DNA from: a virus
Length of the DNA stretch: 64,000 nucleotides
Virus record (IMG/VR): IMGVR_UViG_3300045977_000235
Location: 39,466-103,465 of that record
Direction: 5' to 3' (one strand)
The position numbers were made by a program, and so were the translations under genes. A model generated the notes under the pieces. It was not told the origin of the DNA. It ran no database searches and saw only the letters and a list, made by a program, of their open reading frames with translations. Positions 15,033 through 23,043 of the stretch are shown piece by piece; positions within the stretch are counted from its first letter, which is position 1; each line of letters starts with the position of its first letter.

Positions 15033-17019
15033 GCTCTGCAATGTACAGAGTCCAGATAGACAAGAGGTATAGTCTTACAAGGTAAGTTTTGTTTACAAGA
15101 GAGCATACCTTAGTATGCTGCATAACAAGTAAACAATGTTTGCTCTGCTATTGTCTCTTATCATCTGCTTTTATTTTTTCATCTTGTCTCAAGTACACAA
15201 TATATATACGCTCTTATCATGGCGTATGCTCTTATCATTCGCAAGAGTGTACTTCTATAGTCTTACTTGTTACTCGTATCAATGCACCGTTTACTTTATC
15301 AATATGCTATGTTTGCTTATGCAATCTTATAGACTTACTTATTGATAGGCTTTCCATATGCGTATGCTTTTTAGCTAGCGTCTTATATGATACTTTGCAA
15401 TGCTATAGGCTGTTATGGTTTGGCGTACCAGAGGATAGTATTGCATTGTGTTTTACAATGTTATCTATCCTGCTAGGGTTATCTTAGGCTAACCCTTAGT
15501 TTTACCTGCTAGCATACCTCATGCTGTTACTGGCTCTACTGCTTGAGTACCCTACCAAGTCTCAAGTATGCCTCTACATCTACCGTATGCCTGCTATTTG
15601 GTTTTAAAAGAGCAAAAAAATTGTAACAAGTTTATCGGAATTAAAGCAAGCAAACTTTAACTGTATTTTTTTTCAATATGTTATGCGGATTAAATTATTT
15701 AATCCGCTATATTCTGGCGTGTTTTCTAGGCTTTCCTCCTATGTACCCAAAGGTACGCGCTTGCATATGTTGCAAAGTGTATGCCAAACTATGGCATTAT
15801 TGATACTCGTTTCTCATTGTGTGCATTTTTTCTGTTTTGCCCTATATCGTAGTCTGGCATACTTTTTGCTTGTGCGTTTTGCCCTATCGAATGCCGTTTT
15901 TTGGTGTCTGTAAAGCTCTATACTGCGTTTTGATGGTAAGACGTGCTACCATACTGGCATATGCCGAAAAATTGAAAATAGAGAAAGCATACGCATCTTG
16001 ACTAGCAAGTATGCCATATTGTAATTTTTTCCTCTCAAGTCTGCATAGTCTGGCATACTTTATGCTGCGTAAAAAAATTGCATTATTGATATTTTTTATC
16101 ATTCCTCTGCTAACAATAGATCATAGTCACAGCCTATTAAAAACAGACTTTTTCATAGAAAAAATTCATAAAAAAATTTTACGAATTTTACCTTGTACTG
16201 TCGTTTACATCCTATGCATAACGTTTACACCATACGATAAATGTATGCTTTCATCTGTTTTTATCCTCTCTTATTCTACTGTTATCCTCTAATGTCTGCT
16301 TTTATCCTCTATCGTATGCTTTTATCGTATAACGTATACGATAGTATGCAATCGTATACTTTTGACGGATTAAATAATTTAATCGTTTACATTTTGCGTG
16401 TTACGTATACGAAAAGATCCATCTGTAAACTTTATTATCATAAAGTTTACAGTCTGGCAGAGTGCAGACTGTTAGCTAAGGTCTTAACAATCTTATAGCT
16501 AATCACCTATCGACTTCGGCCATGATTAAATAATTTAATCTTTCTCATTGTGAGATACTTTTCAAAAATGAAAATGAGAATCAAAAAGATTAAATAATTT
16601 AATCGCCTATTAAAGATCTTTAAGACCTCATAGTGAGTACATAAAAAATAATAAGACCGCAACAATAGACTTATAAAGACCGTAGAAATATTGGTATACG
16701 CCTATATGGTCCTTAGACGTATAGCTATATATACATATTGCTGCGGTCTTTATTAAAGAATTTAATCGTGTCAAAATTTTGACACGTCAAAAATTTTACA
16801 CCTGTTAGAATTTTGACAATAAAGACCTTGTTTTTACGTCATTTTTTTGACATGGGGGTTGCGCGTGCGTGCGCGTGTGACGTGTGTGCGAGAGGGATAT
16901 GTGAGAAAAGAGAAGGTCTTTGGTGGGAGTGTGTGTATTTTTGGTGAGTGTATAGGAAATTTTATAGAGATATATGTATATAGTATATACATATATACAT
17001 ATATCTGTGTGCGAAATAT
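15033..17019. other. Gene-free region with repeats (right non-coding region)
   Basis: Open frames here lack SD sites and protein-like composition. It holds a cluster of dispersed palindromes (15685, 16368, 16524, 16588 and a variant at 16752). GTTTTGCCCTAT occurs twice (near 15834 and 15875), as does AGTCTGGCATACTT. A 20-bp palindrome of TGTCAAAA/TTTTGACA lies near 16768-16787. GTCATTTTTTTGACA (16839-16853) precedes a G-run, and a purine-pyrimidine GC stretch follows at about 16855-16890. Several words recur at 2.6-3.9 kb. Origin, partition or packaging functions are possible. Confidence 0.6.
15685..15707. repeat. Extended 23-bp copy of the dispersed palindrome
   Basis: The arms reach GCGGATTAAAT on each side of a central T and are perfectly self-complementary over 23 bp. 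This is the longest copy in the window and the first of the cluster in the right non-coding region. Confidence 0.85.
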
Positions 17020-17439
17020 TTATAAATTTAATTCTAATTTTAATTTATTATATAGCAAAATTTTTTCTTCTCGTTCACGCTCGGAATTTTTTTCACGGCG
17101 CAATAAACTTTTTTCTCTGCGAATTAACCGTGCAATCGTTTCATTTTCTGTTTCCATTTGCTTCTGAAAAATCTCACATTCAATCCACATTTCTCCCCAT
17201 TCTTCTGACATTTTTATTTTCAAAAACTTCCGAGAATCACCACTGACTTTGTGAATTTGTGGATAATCTTTTTCCAGGTTGTACTGTAAATCCACAAAAA
17301 AATCACGGAAAGAATCATACGTTGCCGTAAAAGTGTAACGATTCATACAAAAAAGAATCATGTCAATTTGTTTTTCAATTTGTTTGCGTTCTGTTTCAAC
17401 ATTGTACTTTTCTCGGATGAAATTCTCTGTGATTTCCAT
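17020..17439 (-). CDS. Hypothetical coiled-coil protein
   Basis: 139 aa from the ATG at 17439 (SD AGGAG 8 bases upstream); a frame up to 17505 runs into a large hairpin. Highly charged: EKYNVETERKQIEKQIDMI, then an aromatic middle (DSFRDFFVDLQYNLE), and a long basic-acidic helix with RREKSLLRREKNSERERE. Could be structural or DNA-associated; not recognised. Last gene of the long minus-strand region. Confidence 0.6.
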   Translation of the reverse strand: MEITENFIREKYNVETERKQIEKQIDMILFCMNRYTFTATYDSFRDFFVDLQYNLEKDYPQIHKVSGDSRKFLKIKMSEEWGEMWIECEIFQKQMETENETIARLIRREKSLLRREKNSEREREEKILLYNKLKLELNL

Positions 17440-17487
17440 GTGATTTTCTCCTGGTTTTCTTTTGAAATGTGTATGGATTTGTGTAGG

Positions 17488-17535
17488 ATTTTCTACAGAA
17501 ATCAAAACGAAATTGAATTGATTTCTGTAGAAAAT
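17488..17535 (-). promoter_or_regulatory. 18-pair perfect inverted repeat
   Basis: 17488-17505 pairs with 17518-17535 without mismatch around a 12-base loop. It lies about 50 bases upstream of the start at 17439. It is the longest stem in the window and could be a processing site, attenuator or operator. Confidence 0.65.
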
Positions 17536-17645
17536 TGAAATGAAAATGAAATGAAAAATGATCCTATTTCGCTATGCCCCCGCCCATTTTTAGGGTTAAA
17601 GTGACTCCCTCTATATATTTCTATTAACAAACAAAATTAAATTAT

Positions 17646-17747
17646 TTAATCCTCCCCTATCCGTACTATTAAAAAACATATAGTAAAGAACAATGTCCAT
17701 AACAAACAGAATACTACGACTCCTAACTCTGGTATATACTTCCTCAT
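17646..17747 (-). CDS. 33-aa single-span membrane peptide
   Basis: MRKYIPELG followed by a hydrophobic span (VVVFCLLWTLFFTICFLIV) and RIGED. SD AGGGAAA. The stop TAA is inside a copy of the dispersed palindrome. It follows another membrane peptide in the same operon. Confidence 0.55.
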   Translation of the reverse strand: MRKYIPELGVVVFCLLWTLFFTICFLIVRIGED

Positions 17748-17754
17748 ATTTTCC

Positions 17755-17871
17755 CTATGAGAATAGGTTCGTGAACACTGTTAGTATATACAGTATAACA
17801 TAGACTCCACATAATATCAATCCAAAGATAAAGAATAATAAAACGTATATACCATTATTATCATCTTTCAT
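17755..17871 (-). CDS. 38-aa single-span membrane peptide
   Basis: MKDDNNGIY, then a Leu/Ile/Phe/Val-rich span to about residue 33. SD is weak (AAGGCGCAC before the ATG at 17871). Acidic N-terminus outside the span. Function unknown. Confidence 0.5.
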   Translation of the reverse strand: MKDDNNGIYVLLFFIFGLILCGVYVILYILTVFTNLFS

Positions 17872-17880
17872 TGTGCGCCT

Positions 17881-18132
17881 TTATACTTTCCATAGTGGTG
17901 TCATCAACATTTGGGTAGCAGTCATATCTCCTACTTCCTTTGTTCTATCTACAGGATCTAATATTAGGTTCAATGTATCAGGTCTAAGTCCATAAACAAT
18001 GTATTGATGATCTGATTTATAATCCTGTGCATCATGTACAGCAATCAATCCTACTACCATAAACAATTGTCTATTACCATCCTTCTCTGGTGCCTTACCC
18101 ATGTGCCTCATTATTACCTGACCTGTAATCAT
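17881..18132 (-). CDS. Hypothetical protein
   Basis: 83 aa, SD AAGGAGATAT. Beta-type pattern (QVIMRHMGK, LFMVVGLIAVHDA, QYIVYGLRPDTLNLIL). No family recognised; overlaps none of its neighbours. Confidence 0.6.
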   Translation of the reverse strand: MITGQVIMRHMGKAPEKDGNRQLFMVVGLIAVHDAQDYKSDHQYIVYGLRPDTLNLILDPVDRTKEVGDMTATQMLMTPLWKV

Positions 18133-18140
18133 ATATCTCC

Positions 18141-18242
18141 TTATTCAAATACTAATGTTAGGGTATATAATACACTGACAATAAATATCAACCAGCATAC
18201 AATGAACAATGCCATGACAATAATGTGTATGTTATCCCTCAC
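18141..18242 (-). CDS. Possible 33-aa membrane peptide
   Basis: Reads from a GTG overlapping the upstream gene (or from an inner ATG, 24 aa): hydrophobic MALFIVCWLIFIVSVLYTL and LVFE. Neither start has a good SD. It fills the gap between two genes and ends just inside the next SD, so it is plausible but uncertain. Confidence 0.35.
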   Translation of the reverse strand: MRDNIHIIVMALFIVCWLIFIVSVLYTLTLVFE

Positions 18243-18522
18243 GTTCAGCTACCGTTTCATGTATCGTATAATTAAATCTATCAAGTTCAATATAGAGTCT
18301 CTGATAATCTTGTATAGCTTTTCCTAAGTTATGAATAGATTGTTTATGATAGGTTATTATATCATAGTCTTTTGCATGGTCGGCAACTATTTTTCCAAGG
18401 TCTTTTAACAAGGTATCTAAGTGTTGATACGCTACATTGTATGCATAGTCTAGTGCATCCTTTTCAGTATCAAAATCTTTGCCATAAATACAGTACACAT
18501 CTTTTGTTCGTTTCTTAATCAT
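18232..18522 (-). CDS. Hypothetical helical protein
   Basis: 96 aa from the ATG at 18522, overlapping the end of the upstream gene; longer in-frame starts lie within that gene. Starts with a strand (DVYCIYGKDFDTEKDALDYAY), then long helices. Function unknown. Confidence 0.6.
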   Translation of the reverse strand: MIKKRTKDVYCIYGKDFDTEKDALDYAYNVAYQHLDTLLKDLGKIVADHAKDYDIITYHKQSIHNLGKAIQDYQRLYIELDRFNYTIHETVAEREG

Positions 18523-18535
18523 AGTCGTATCTTCT

Positions 18536-18793
18536 TTAGTAGTAGTGTGAACTTTCATATTCTTCATCCTCTCCCATTTCATCTTCTTCATCATTCTTAT
18601 CAAAAAGTATGCCCGATGTACCATAATAATACACGTTAGGTAATACAGTAAACATATAGTATTTATGAAAATCAGGGTGTTTTGTTTTTATAAGTCGTAT
18701 TGCATCTCTCTTGTCATCGGCGGCAACAATATATATGTCTGTATCATAGTAAGTAATCTGCCAAATAAGATACACAGTCTTACCCATACTCAT
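18536..18793 (-). CDS. Hypothetical small protein with acidic tail
   Basis: 85 aa. Strand-helix pattern (VYLIWQITYYDTDIYIVAADDKRDAIRLIKT written over residues 7-37), then a Tyr-rich strand and an acidic tail (NDEEDEMGEDEEYE). Resembles a single ferredoxin-like unit. Confidence 0.6.
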   Translation of the reverse strand: MSMGKTVYLIWQITYYDTDIYIVAADDKRDAIRLIKTKHPDFHKYYMFTVLPNVYYYGTSGILFDKNDEEDEMGEDEEYESSHYY

Positions 18794-18796
18794 ATG

Positions 18797-18982
18797 TTAT
18801 CCTTTTGTACCAAGAGATACCATCTCTCCATCCATCTGTATCTCTTGTGTTTGTAATAGACGTTCTACTGTTAAATCAAAATGTAAATCAAAAATAAATT
18901 GCAATCGTTCTTTGATGTCGTAGATAGAGAGGCTTTTATTCTCTATACAAAATTTAATATGTTGTTTTAAAAATTCATGCAT
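18797..18982 (-). CDS. Tandem paralogue a (FxFHFD family)
   Basis: 61 aa, SD AAGGAATAA. Shares with the next two genes the layout of a helix, L..R/L..IFDLHFDLTVERLLQTQEI, then a strand V.LGTK. The layout resembles a small winged-helix unit (two helices and a beta wing); this is inference from pattern only. Confidence 0.6.
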   Translation of the reverse strand: MHEFLKQHIKFCIENKSLSIYDIKERLQFIFDLHFDLTVERLLQTQEIQMDGEMVSLGTKG

Positions 18983-18985
18983 ATA

Positions 18986-19174
18986 TTATTCCTTAGTAAC
19001 AAGGGATGCTACATCATTTGTTATTTGTATTTCTTCATTCCGTACAAGAAACTCCATTGTAATAGCAAAGTGTGATTCAAAGATATATAGTAACTGCATA
19101 TGTAATTCTTGAACAGGAACAGATGGATTCTCTTTCAAAGTATCTAAGATATACCGTATCAACGTGTTATACAT
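18986..19174 (-). CDS. Tandem paralogue b (FxFHFD family)
   Basis: 62 aa. Contains QELHMQLLYIFESHFAITME and the strand NDVASLVTKE, aligning along its whole length with its two neighbours. Spacing of 3 bp to the next gene indicates coupled translation. Confidence 0.6.
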   Translation of the reverse strand: MYNTLIRYILDTLKENPSVPVQELHMQLLYIFESHFAITMEFLVRNEEIQITNDVASLVTKE

Positions 19175-19378
19175 TTATACATCCTTTGCAACAAGGTAGA
19201 CTGTATCATTGACTATAGATACATCTTGTGTCTCTACAAGAGACTCCAGTGCTACATCAAAATGAAATTCAAAAGCATTCTGTAGTTCCTGATGGAGTTC
19301 AACAAAAGATAAAGAATAATCTTCTTTATCTTCAAGGGCAGATATGATATAGGCTTGGAGTAATTCATGTAACTTCAT
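19175..19378 (-). CDS. Tandem paralogue c (FxFHFD family)
   Basis: 67 aa. Contains ELHQELQNAFEFHFDVALES and VNDTVYLVAKDV. Its stop abuts the next start. A three-gene array of this size suggests amplification under selection. 22340-22528 may be a fourth, more distant relative. Confidence 0.6.
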   Translation of the reverse strand: MKLHELLQAYIISALEDKEDYSLSFVELHQELQNAFEFHFDVALESLVETQDVSIVNDTVYLVAKDV

Positions 19379-19572
19379 TATACTTTACTTTCTAGTTTTA
19401 TGATTCTCTTTTGTAGTTCCCCGTTTTCTATGGAGAGATCGTAGAGTTCTCTTTGTATTCTATGTTCAATCTTCTCTATACGATCTAATAGTTTCTCACA
19501 GAAACTTTGGAGTTGTCTTATAGATCTGTACTCCCATGAATATTGATGCCCGTAATTCCCATCTAGTTTCAT
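19378..19572 (-). CDS. Small coiled-coil protein
   Basis: 64 aa. After an aromatic start (GNYGHQYSWEYRS) it is one long heptad helix (LLDRIEKIEHRIQRELYDL, ELQKRIIKLESKV). SD AGGAGAACAT. Likely an oligomeric helper; function unknown. It ends at the start of the FxFHFD array. Confidence 0.6.
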   Translation of the reverse strand: MKLDGNYGHQYSWEYRSIRQLQSFCEKLLDRIEKIEHRIQRELYDLSIENGELQKRIIKLESKV

Positions 19573-19592
19573 ATGTTCTCCTATTAAATAAT

Positions 19593-20270
19593 TTAATATC
19601 GTACAAGGATATTAGGTTTACCTACCTTGTATAACCATTCTTCTCCTTGTGCATTGTGTGCATCCCTATATTGTGGGAATACATATTTACCTACATTCTC
19701 TGAATAAGATTCAAGATTGAATCCTTCTGTGTTACGAATTACATATCCTTCTAAAGAGTTCTCATGTGTTGAATATGCAGACTTCTTCATTTTCATATCT
19801 ACCGCAGCTTGTATAGCCTTTACATCATACATGCCCGTGTAAATAACAGGTACGTGTATAAGATCTAGCTTCTTGATTATCTTCATTGTGTCATAATAAG
19901 ATAAGCAATAATGCCCTATCCAAATTGAATGAACTAAAAAATAATCAGGTAACAAATCGTACTCTATAACATGTTGCATGTACATGTTCTCTCCTACGAT
20001 TCGATACCTTGGATCTAGCTTGTAACAAAGAAGTGATTGTAATTGTGCTATGTAATGTGTACTACTGTGCTTCATAGGAGTTAAGCTACGTGTGTGCCAA
20101 TAATTTTGTGCCACAGTTACACATCCTCCGTCAACCTTTTCTGTAACTACTACTTCCTTTTGATTAAATACACTATCGGACTTTAATTGTCTATCACCTT
20201 TTGATATGTTAGACCAAGGGAGATGATAGACTCTTGGATACTTTATTTTCTCTGTCGTTTCTTCTGTCAT
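19593..20270 (-). CDS. RNA ligase (Rnl2-type nucleotidyltransferase)
   Basis: 225 aa from the ATG at 20270 (SD AAAGGAAC); an upstream frame only adds the translated palindrome. Motif I is EKVDG (44-48, lysine 45 the expected AMP acceptor). Later come YRIVGENMY (motif III-like), EGYVIR (motif IV) and an expected lysine near VGKYV (motif V). Size and motifs fit PF09414-type RNA ligases that seal nicked RNA, for example tRNA cut by host defence nucleases. It overlaps the methyltransferase gene upstream by 4 bp. Confidence 0.8.
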   Translation of the reverse strand: MTEETTEKIKYPRVYHLPWSNISKGDRQLKSDSVFNQKEVVVTEKVDGGCVTVAQNYWHTRSLTPMKHSSTHYIAQLQSLLCYKLDPRYRIVGENMYMQHVIEYDLLPDYFLVHSIWIGHYCLSYYDTMKIIKKLDLIHVPVIYTGMYDVKAIQAAVDMKMKKSAYSTHENSLEGYVIRNTEGFNLESYSENVGKYVFPQYRDAHNAQGEEWLYKVGKPNILVRY

Positions 20271-21037
20271 GTGCGTTCCTTTATTAAATAATTTAATCTT
20301 TTTATACAAATATTATAATACTGTTTTTCTTTTTCTATTCCTATAAATTGCCGATTAAGATTTTGTGCAGCAACTAATGTTGAACCACTACCTGCACAGT
20401 TATCAAGAACAATGTCACCCTCATTTGTATAGGTCTTTATAAGATACTCACAGAGAGCTATAGGTTTTTGTGTAGGTACATAACCTCCTTCACTTTCAGC
20501 AGTCCTAAAATATTGTACACTTCTTGGGAAACGTAAACCTGATTCGTTTTTTAATTCTACTGGTTTACGTTCTCCAGCACCTTTTGATAAGGTTTCGTTG
20601 TTCTTACCATTATCTATCCCATAATTATATGGATTACCTTTAGTCTTTTGTGGAAAATATCTCATCCATTGTTTTGTATTTTGGGCTGCTGGATATTTAG
20701 AGAACACACTGATTATCTCATGTGTTTTCAATGGTTGAAATCTTGCATGAACATAATTACTTCCTTTTGATTTTTCCCATATCCAATCATACTTAAACAA
20801 ACGAAGATTAGAAAGTCGTAAATAACTACTAAAAGGTTCACTACCAAAAAGAAGAATAGCACAATCATCTTTAATGATCCTCTCGTAGTGTTCCCATAAC
20901 TTATCAAATGGTATAAGAACATCCCATTTGCAAGCGGTTGTTCCATAAGGTAAATCACAGAGTATCATATCTATTGATTGATCTGGTATATCTCCCATTA
21001 ATTCTAAACAATCACCTAACCATATTTCTTTCTTCAT
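20267..21037 (-). CDS. DNA methyltransferase, beta class (DLPY)
   Basis: 256 aa, SD AAGGAAAAT. The catalytic motif CDLPYGTTACKWD (27-39) precedes the SAM-binding LDNCAGSGST (about 216-225), the order of beta-class N6-adenine or N4-cytosine enzymes. T-Q-K-P-[IV]-x-L-C-E-Y matches motif X. The C-terminal RLNYLIKE is encoded by the dispersed palindrome. Closely similar to 51766-52503. It probably modifies phage DNA against restriction. Confidence 0.85.
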   Translation of the reverse strand: MKKEIWLGDCLELMGDIPDQSIDMILCDLPYGTTACKWDVLIPFDKLWEHYERIIKDDCAILLFGSEPFSSYLRLSNLRLFKYDWIWEKSKGSNYVHARFQPLKTHEIISVFSKYPAAQNTKQWMRYFPQKTKGNPYNYGIDNGKNNETLSKGAGERKPVELKNESGLRFPRSVQYFRTAESEGGYVPTQKPIALCEYLIKTYTNEGDIVLDNCAGSGSTLVAAQNLNRQFIGIEKEKQYYNICIKRLNYLIKERT

Positions 21038-21063
21038 ATTTTCCTTTTATTAAATTATTTAAT

Positions 21064-21083
21064 GAGGGGTATTTCTACCCCTC
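21064..21083 (-). terminator. Hairpin after the 21.1-kb gene
   Basis: GAGGGGTA 21064-21071 pairs with TACCCCTC 21076-21083. A palindrome copy (21049-21063) follows on the minus strand, then the SD of the methyltransferase gene. The order stop, hairpin, palindrome, SD recurs elsewhere, for instance at 61.7 kb. Confidence 0.6.
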
Positions 21084-21089
21084 TAGTGT

Positions 21090-21521
21090 TTATGCAGTAA
21101 ACATTGTCCTTTCAATCTTCTTGAGTTTCCTTTGCATCTCCTTGAGAAACTTTAGTACATCATTAAACCCATAGTCATCATTCAACATGATGTGATAGTA
21201 TGCAACACCATCATTAAACAAGTATCCTGCATGTTGTTCTAGTTCATCATCTAACCATTCAGTTAGTTCATTATAGAATGGTACAAAAGGATACGTTGTT
21301 TCCTTTTCATGCTTGTAGATAGTTGATGCTGCAAGGTACAAAGCACCAGAGATACACCAGCTACATGCATCCTTGTCTAATGAAACAACAGGTTTTCCTT
21401 CTCTATTCCGTGCTTCTGTTTTTTGGCAGAAGGTATTAGGGTTCTTATAAAGGTCTAATACAAAGGCAATAACTTTTTGATACGCTTGTGTCTGCTCAAG
21501 TGTAATGGTATTCCGAATCAT
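21090..21521 (-). CDS. DUF6197-like protein
   Basis: 143 aa. ARNREGKPV.SLDKDACSWCISGALYLAA followed by FND and a C-terminal DVLKFLKE matches my memory of the DUF6197 family (A-R-D..G..V....A..WC..GAL...). Biochemical function unknown. No membrane segment. Confidence 0.6.
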   Translation of the reverse strand: MIRNTITLEQTQAYQKVIAFVLDLYKNPNTFCQKTEARNREGKPVVSLDKDACSWCISGALYLAASTIYKHEKETTYPFVPFYNELTEWLDDELEQHAGYLFNDGVAYYHIMLNDDYGFNDVLKFLKEMQRKLKKIERTMFTA

Positions 21522-21524
21522 TAT

Positions 21525-21998
21525 TTATTCTCCAGTAAGACAATTAATATTATTTATTTTATACCTAGAAACATTATAATGGAATGCTTTGTTCTTTTCT
21601 ATTCCTCCTGTAGTGTGTACTAATAATCGACACCATGATTCCTTCGTACTATGTACTATCAATGGGCTTTCTTCTTTATACACTGGCTCTGTGTCTGGAC
21701 ACATAAGCATTGCTGCTAATGTGTTATCTGGATCTAATATGTTCACACGTAAACATTGTCCTGCACCAACAAGTATCTTTGTTCCATAATAAAATGTATT
21801 TGTTTTCTGTGAATGTCTGATGTTTGCAAAAAAATATCTCTTTGCACAATCTGTTGTTCTACATGTTGCTACAGGTACTACATATGCGGATTCTCCATCA
21901 GAGGTAGGTATCTTTTCTACAAGGCATTCACCTTGTACTACACACGTCCATATAAGAGTCACAACAAAAACAGTCATCATCACCAGGAATTTTATCAT
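21525..21998 (-). CDS. Secreted cysteine-containing protein
   Basis: 157 aa from the ATG at 21998 (SD AAAGGTGAC). Signal MIKFLVMMTVFVVTLIWTC with cleavage around VQG. The mature part has about six cysteines (CLVEK, CRTTDC, GQCLRV, MCPD, WCRLL, NCLTG) and looks disulfide-bonded, so a periplasmic or surface role is likely. Not recognised. Confidence 0.6.
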   Translation of the reverse strand: MIKFLVMMTVFVVTLIWTCVVQGECLVEKIPTSDGESAYVVPVATCRTTDCAKRYFFANIRHSQKTNTFYYGTKILVGAGQCLRVNILDPDNTLAAMLMCPDTEPVYKEESPLIVHSTKESWCRLLVHTTGGIEKNKAFHYNVSRYKINNINCLTGE

Positions 21999-22044
21999 GT
22001 CACCTTTCTCCATTAAATTATTTAATTTTTTAAAACACATACTA

Positions 22045-22320
22045 TCACTTTACCTTTTTCTTCCAACGAGCTAGTTTCTGTTTAGATCCTTCATGCCCTG
22101 CATCTTTATTTAACAGTCGTAACATCTTTAATTGTGCTTCTCGTAATGTAAAATACGTCCATTCTTTTTGTTCTTGTGCATTAATAATAATTACTACATA
22201 TATTTGTGCGTTCTCTATCCAATCATGTTCCCTTTGACTATAGAGTGCTACATTCTTTTCTCTTTTTAATTGTTTAAATTCATAGCCTTCACTAGAAAGT
22301 TCAATGGGAAGGGTTTGCAT
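22045..22320 (-). CDS. Hypothetical protein
   Basis: 91 aa, SD GGAGTAAA right after a palindrome copy. Strand-rich start, a hydrophobic strand (IYVVIIINA) and a Lys-rich C-terminal helix (GSKQKLARWKKKVK) that could touch nucleic acid. No family recognised. Confidence 0.6.
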   Translation of the reverse strand: MQTLPIELSSEGYEFKQLKREKNVALYSQREHDWIENAQIYVVIIINAQEQKEWTYFTLREAQLKMLRLLNKDAGHEGSKQKLARWKKKVK

Positions 22321-22339
22321 TTTTACTCCATTAAATTAT

Positions 22340-22528
22340 TTAATCATTCGATTTGAGATGCACTAACTTATTATCTTTTATTCCTATGATTTCTTCCTTT
22401 GATAATGTATCAAATTCCTTTTTAATAATTTGGCCGACATATTCTAATATCAATGTATTGAATTTCTCTAAAGATATTCCCTTCTGTGCATATGACAACA
22501 AGATAGCACGCACATATTCTTTAAGCAT
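22340..22528 (-). CDS. Small helical protein, possible FxFHFD relative
   Basis: 62 aa; the ATG at 22528 is preferred because AGAGGGG lies 7 bases before it. Layout EYVRAILLSYAQKGISLEKF..., a second helix, then IIGIKDNKLVHLKS resembles the three-gene array at 18.8-19.4 kb. Preceded by a sigma-70-like promoter. Confidence 0.55.
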   Translation of the reverse strand: MLKEYVRAILLSYAQKGISLEKFNTLILEYVGQIIKKEFDTLSKEEIIGIKDNKLVHLKSND

Positions 22529-22545
22529 ACACATCCCCTCTATTA

Positions 22546-22574
22546 ATTATATCCCATTGTATCTATTGTTGCAA
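22546..22574 (-). promoter_or_regulatory. Sigma-70-like promoter
   Basis: Minus strand: TTGCAA (22574-22569), 17-base spacer, TATAAT (22551-22546), about 20 bases before the start of 22340-22528. Same -35 form and spacing as the promoter at 32738-32766. Confidence 0.65.
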
Positions 22575-22581
22575 CATTATT

Positions 22582-23034
22582 TTAAATATTCTCTATTTTC
22601 AATTCAAGGAAATCTTGAAAATATCTTGTATTCTTTTTTGTTTGTTGATTGTATATCATATTACGATCTCTAAATTGTACACCTGTAAGAACATTACCTT
22701 CCCAATTTAATAATTGAGACATCCATATATAAGCTACTTTTTGTAAATCAAATACAAAAAAAGCCATAATATCAACAGTAGAAAATCGTAGTGTTTTATT
22801 ATTCTTACGACCATTTACTAAACCAAAACTATATACATCTTTCCTTGTTCCATATGTCACCATACGTAACGTACTTTTAACTTGAACTTTATAAATTTTA
22901 GATTGATGATCAATTAAAATATCATAAGGTAATCCTTGATCAGATAAAAATGCATTGTAACCTTTATAAATTAAATCATAACAAACAAAATGTTCTGCTG
23001 CTTTTCCTAATTGAAGTTCTGTAGAAAGTGCCAA
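22582..23034 (-). CDS. PD-(D/E)XK nuclease-like protein
   Basis: 150 aa. LGKAAEHFVCYDLIYKGYNA is the usual helix with a glutamate, followed by LPYDILID and IYKVQVKST, that is D-x(n)-[QE]-V-K, the core of PD-(D/E)XK endonucleases of the PDDEXK_5 or Hjc-like group. Could be a restriction-like, homing or resolvase enzyme. It lies next to a Dam-like methyltransferase, which suggests a linked role but does not prove it. Confidence 0.65.
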   Translation of the reverse strand: MALSTELQLGKAAEHFVCYDLIYKGYNAFLSDQGLPYDILIDHQSKIYKVQVKSTLRMVTYGTRKDVYSFGLVNGRKNNKTLRFSTVDIMAFFVFDLQKVAYIWMSQLLNWEGNVLTGVQFRDRNMIYNQQTKKNTRYFQDFLELKIENI

Positions 23035-23043
23035 TAGACCTCC

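Noticed and set aside
15089-15487. 132-aa plus-strand open frame in the right non-coding region
   Set aside because: Cys/Leu/Ser-rich composition typical of non-coding shadows here, with no SD and opposite to the flanking genes.
15884-16102. 72-aa minus-strand open frame
   Set aside because: The GAGG before its ATG is too close and the composition is not protein-like; kept as non-coding.
16847-17167. 106-aa plus-strand open frame over the GC-alternating stretch
   Set aside because: Low-complexity translation of AT/GT repeats and antisense to the 17020-17439 gene.
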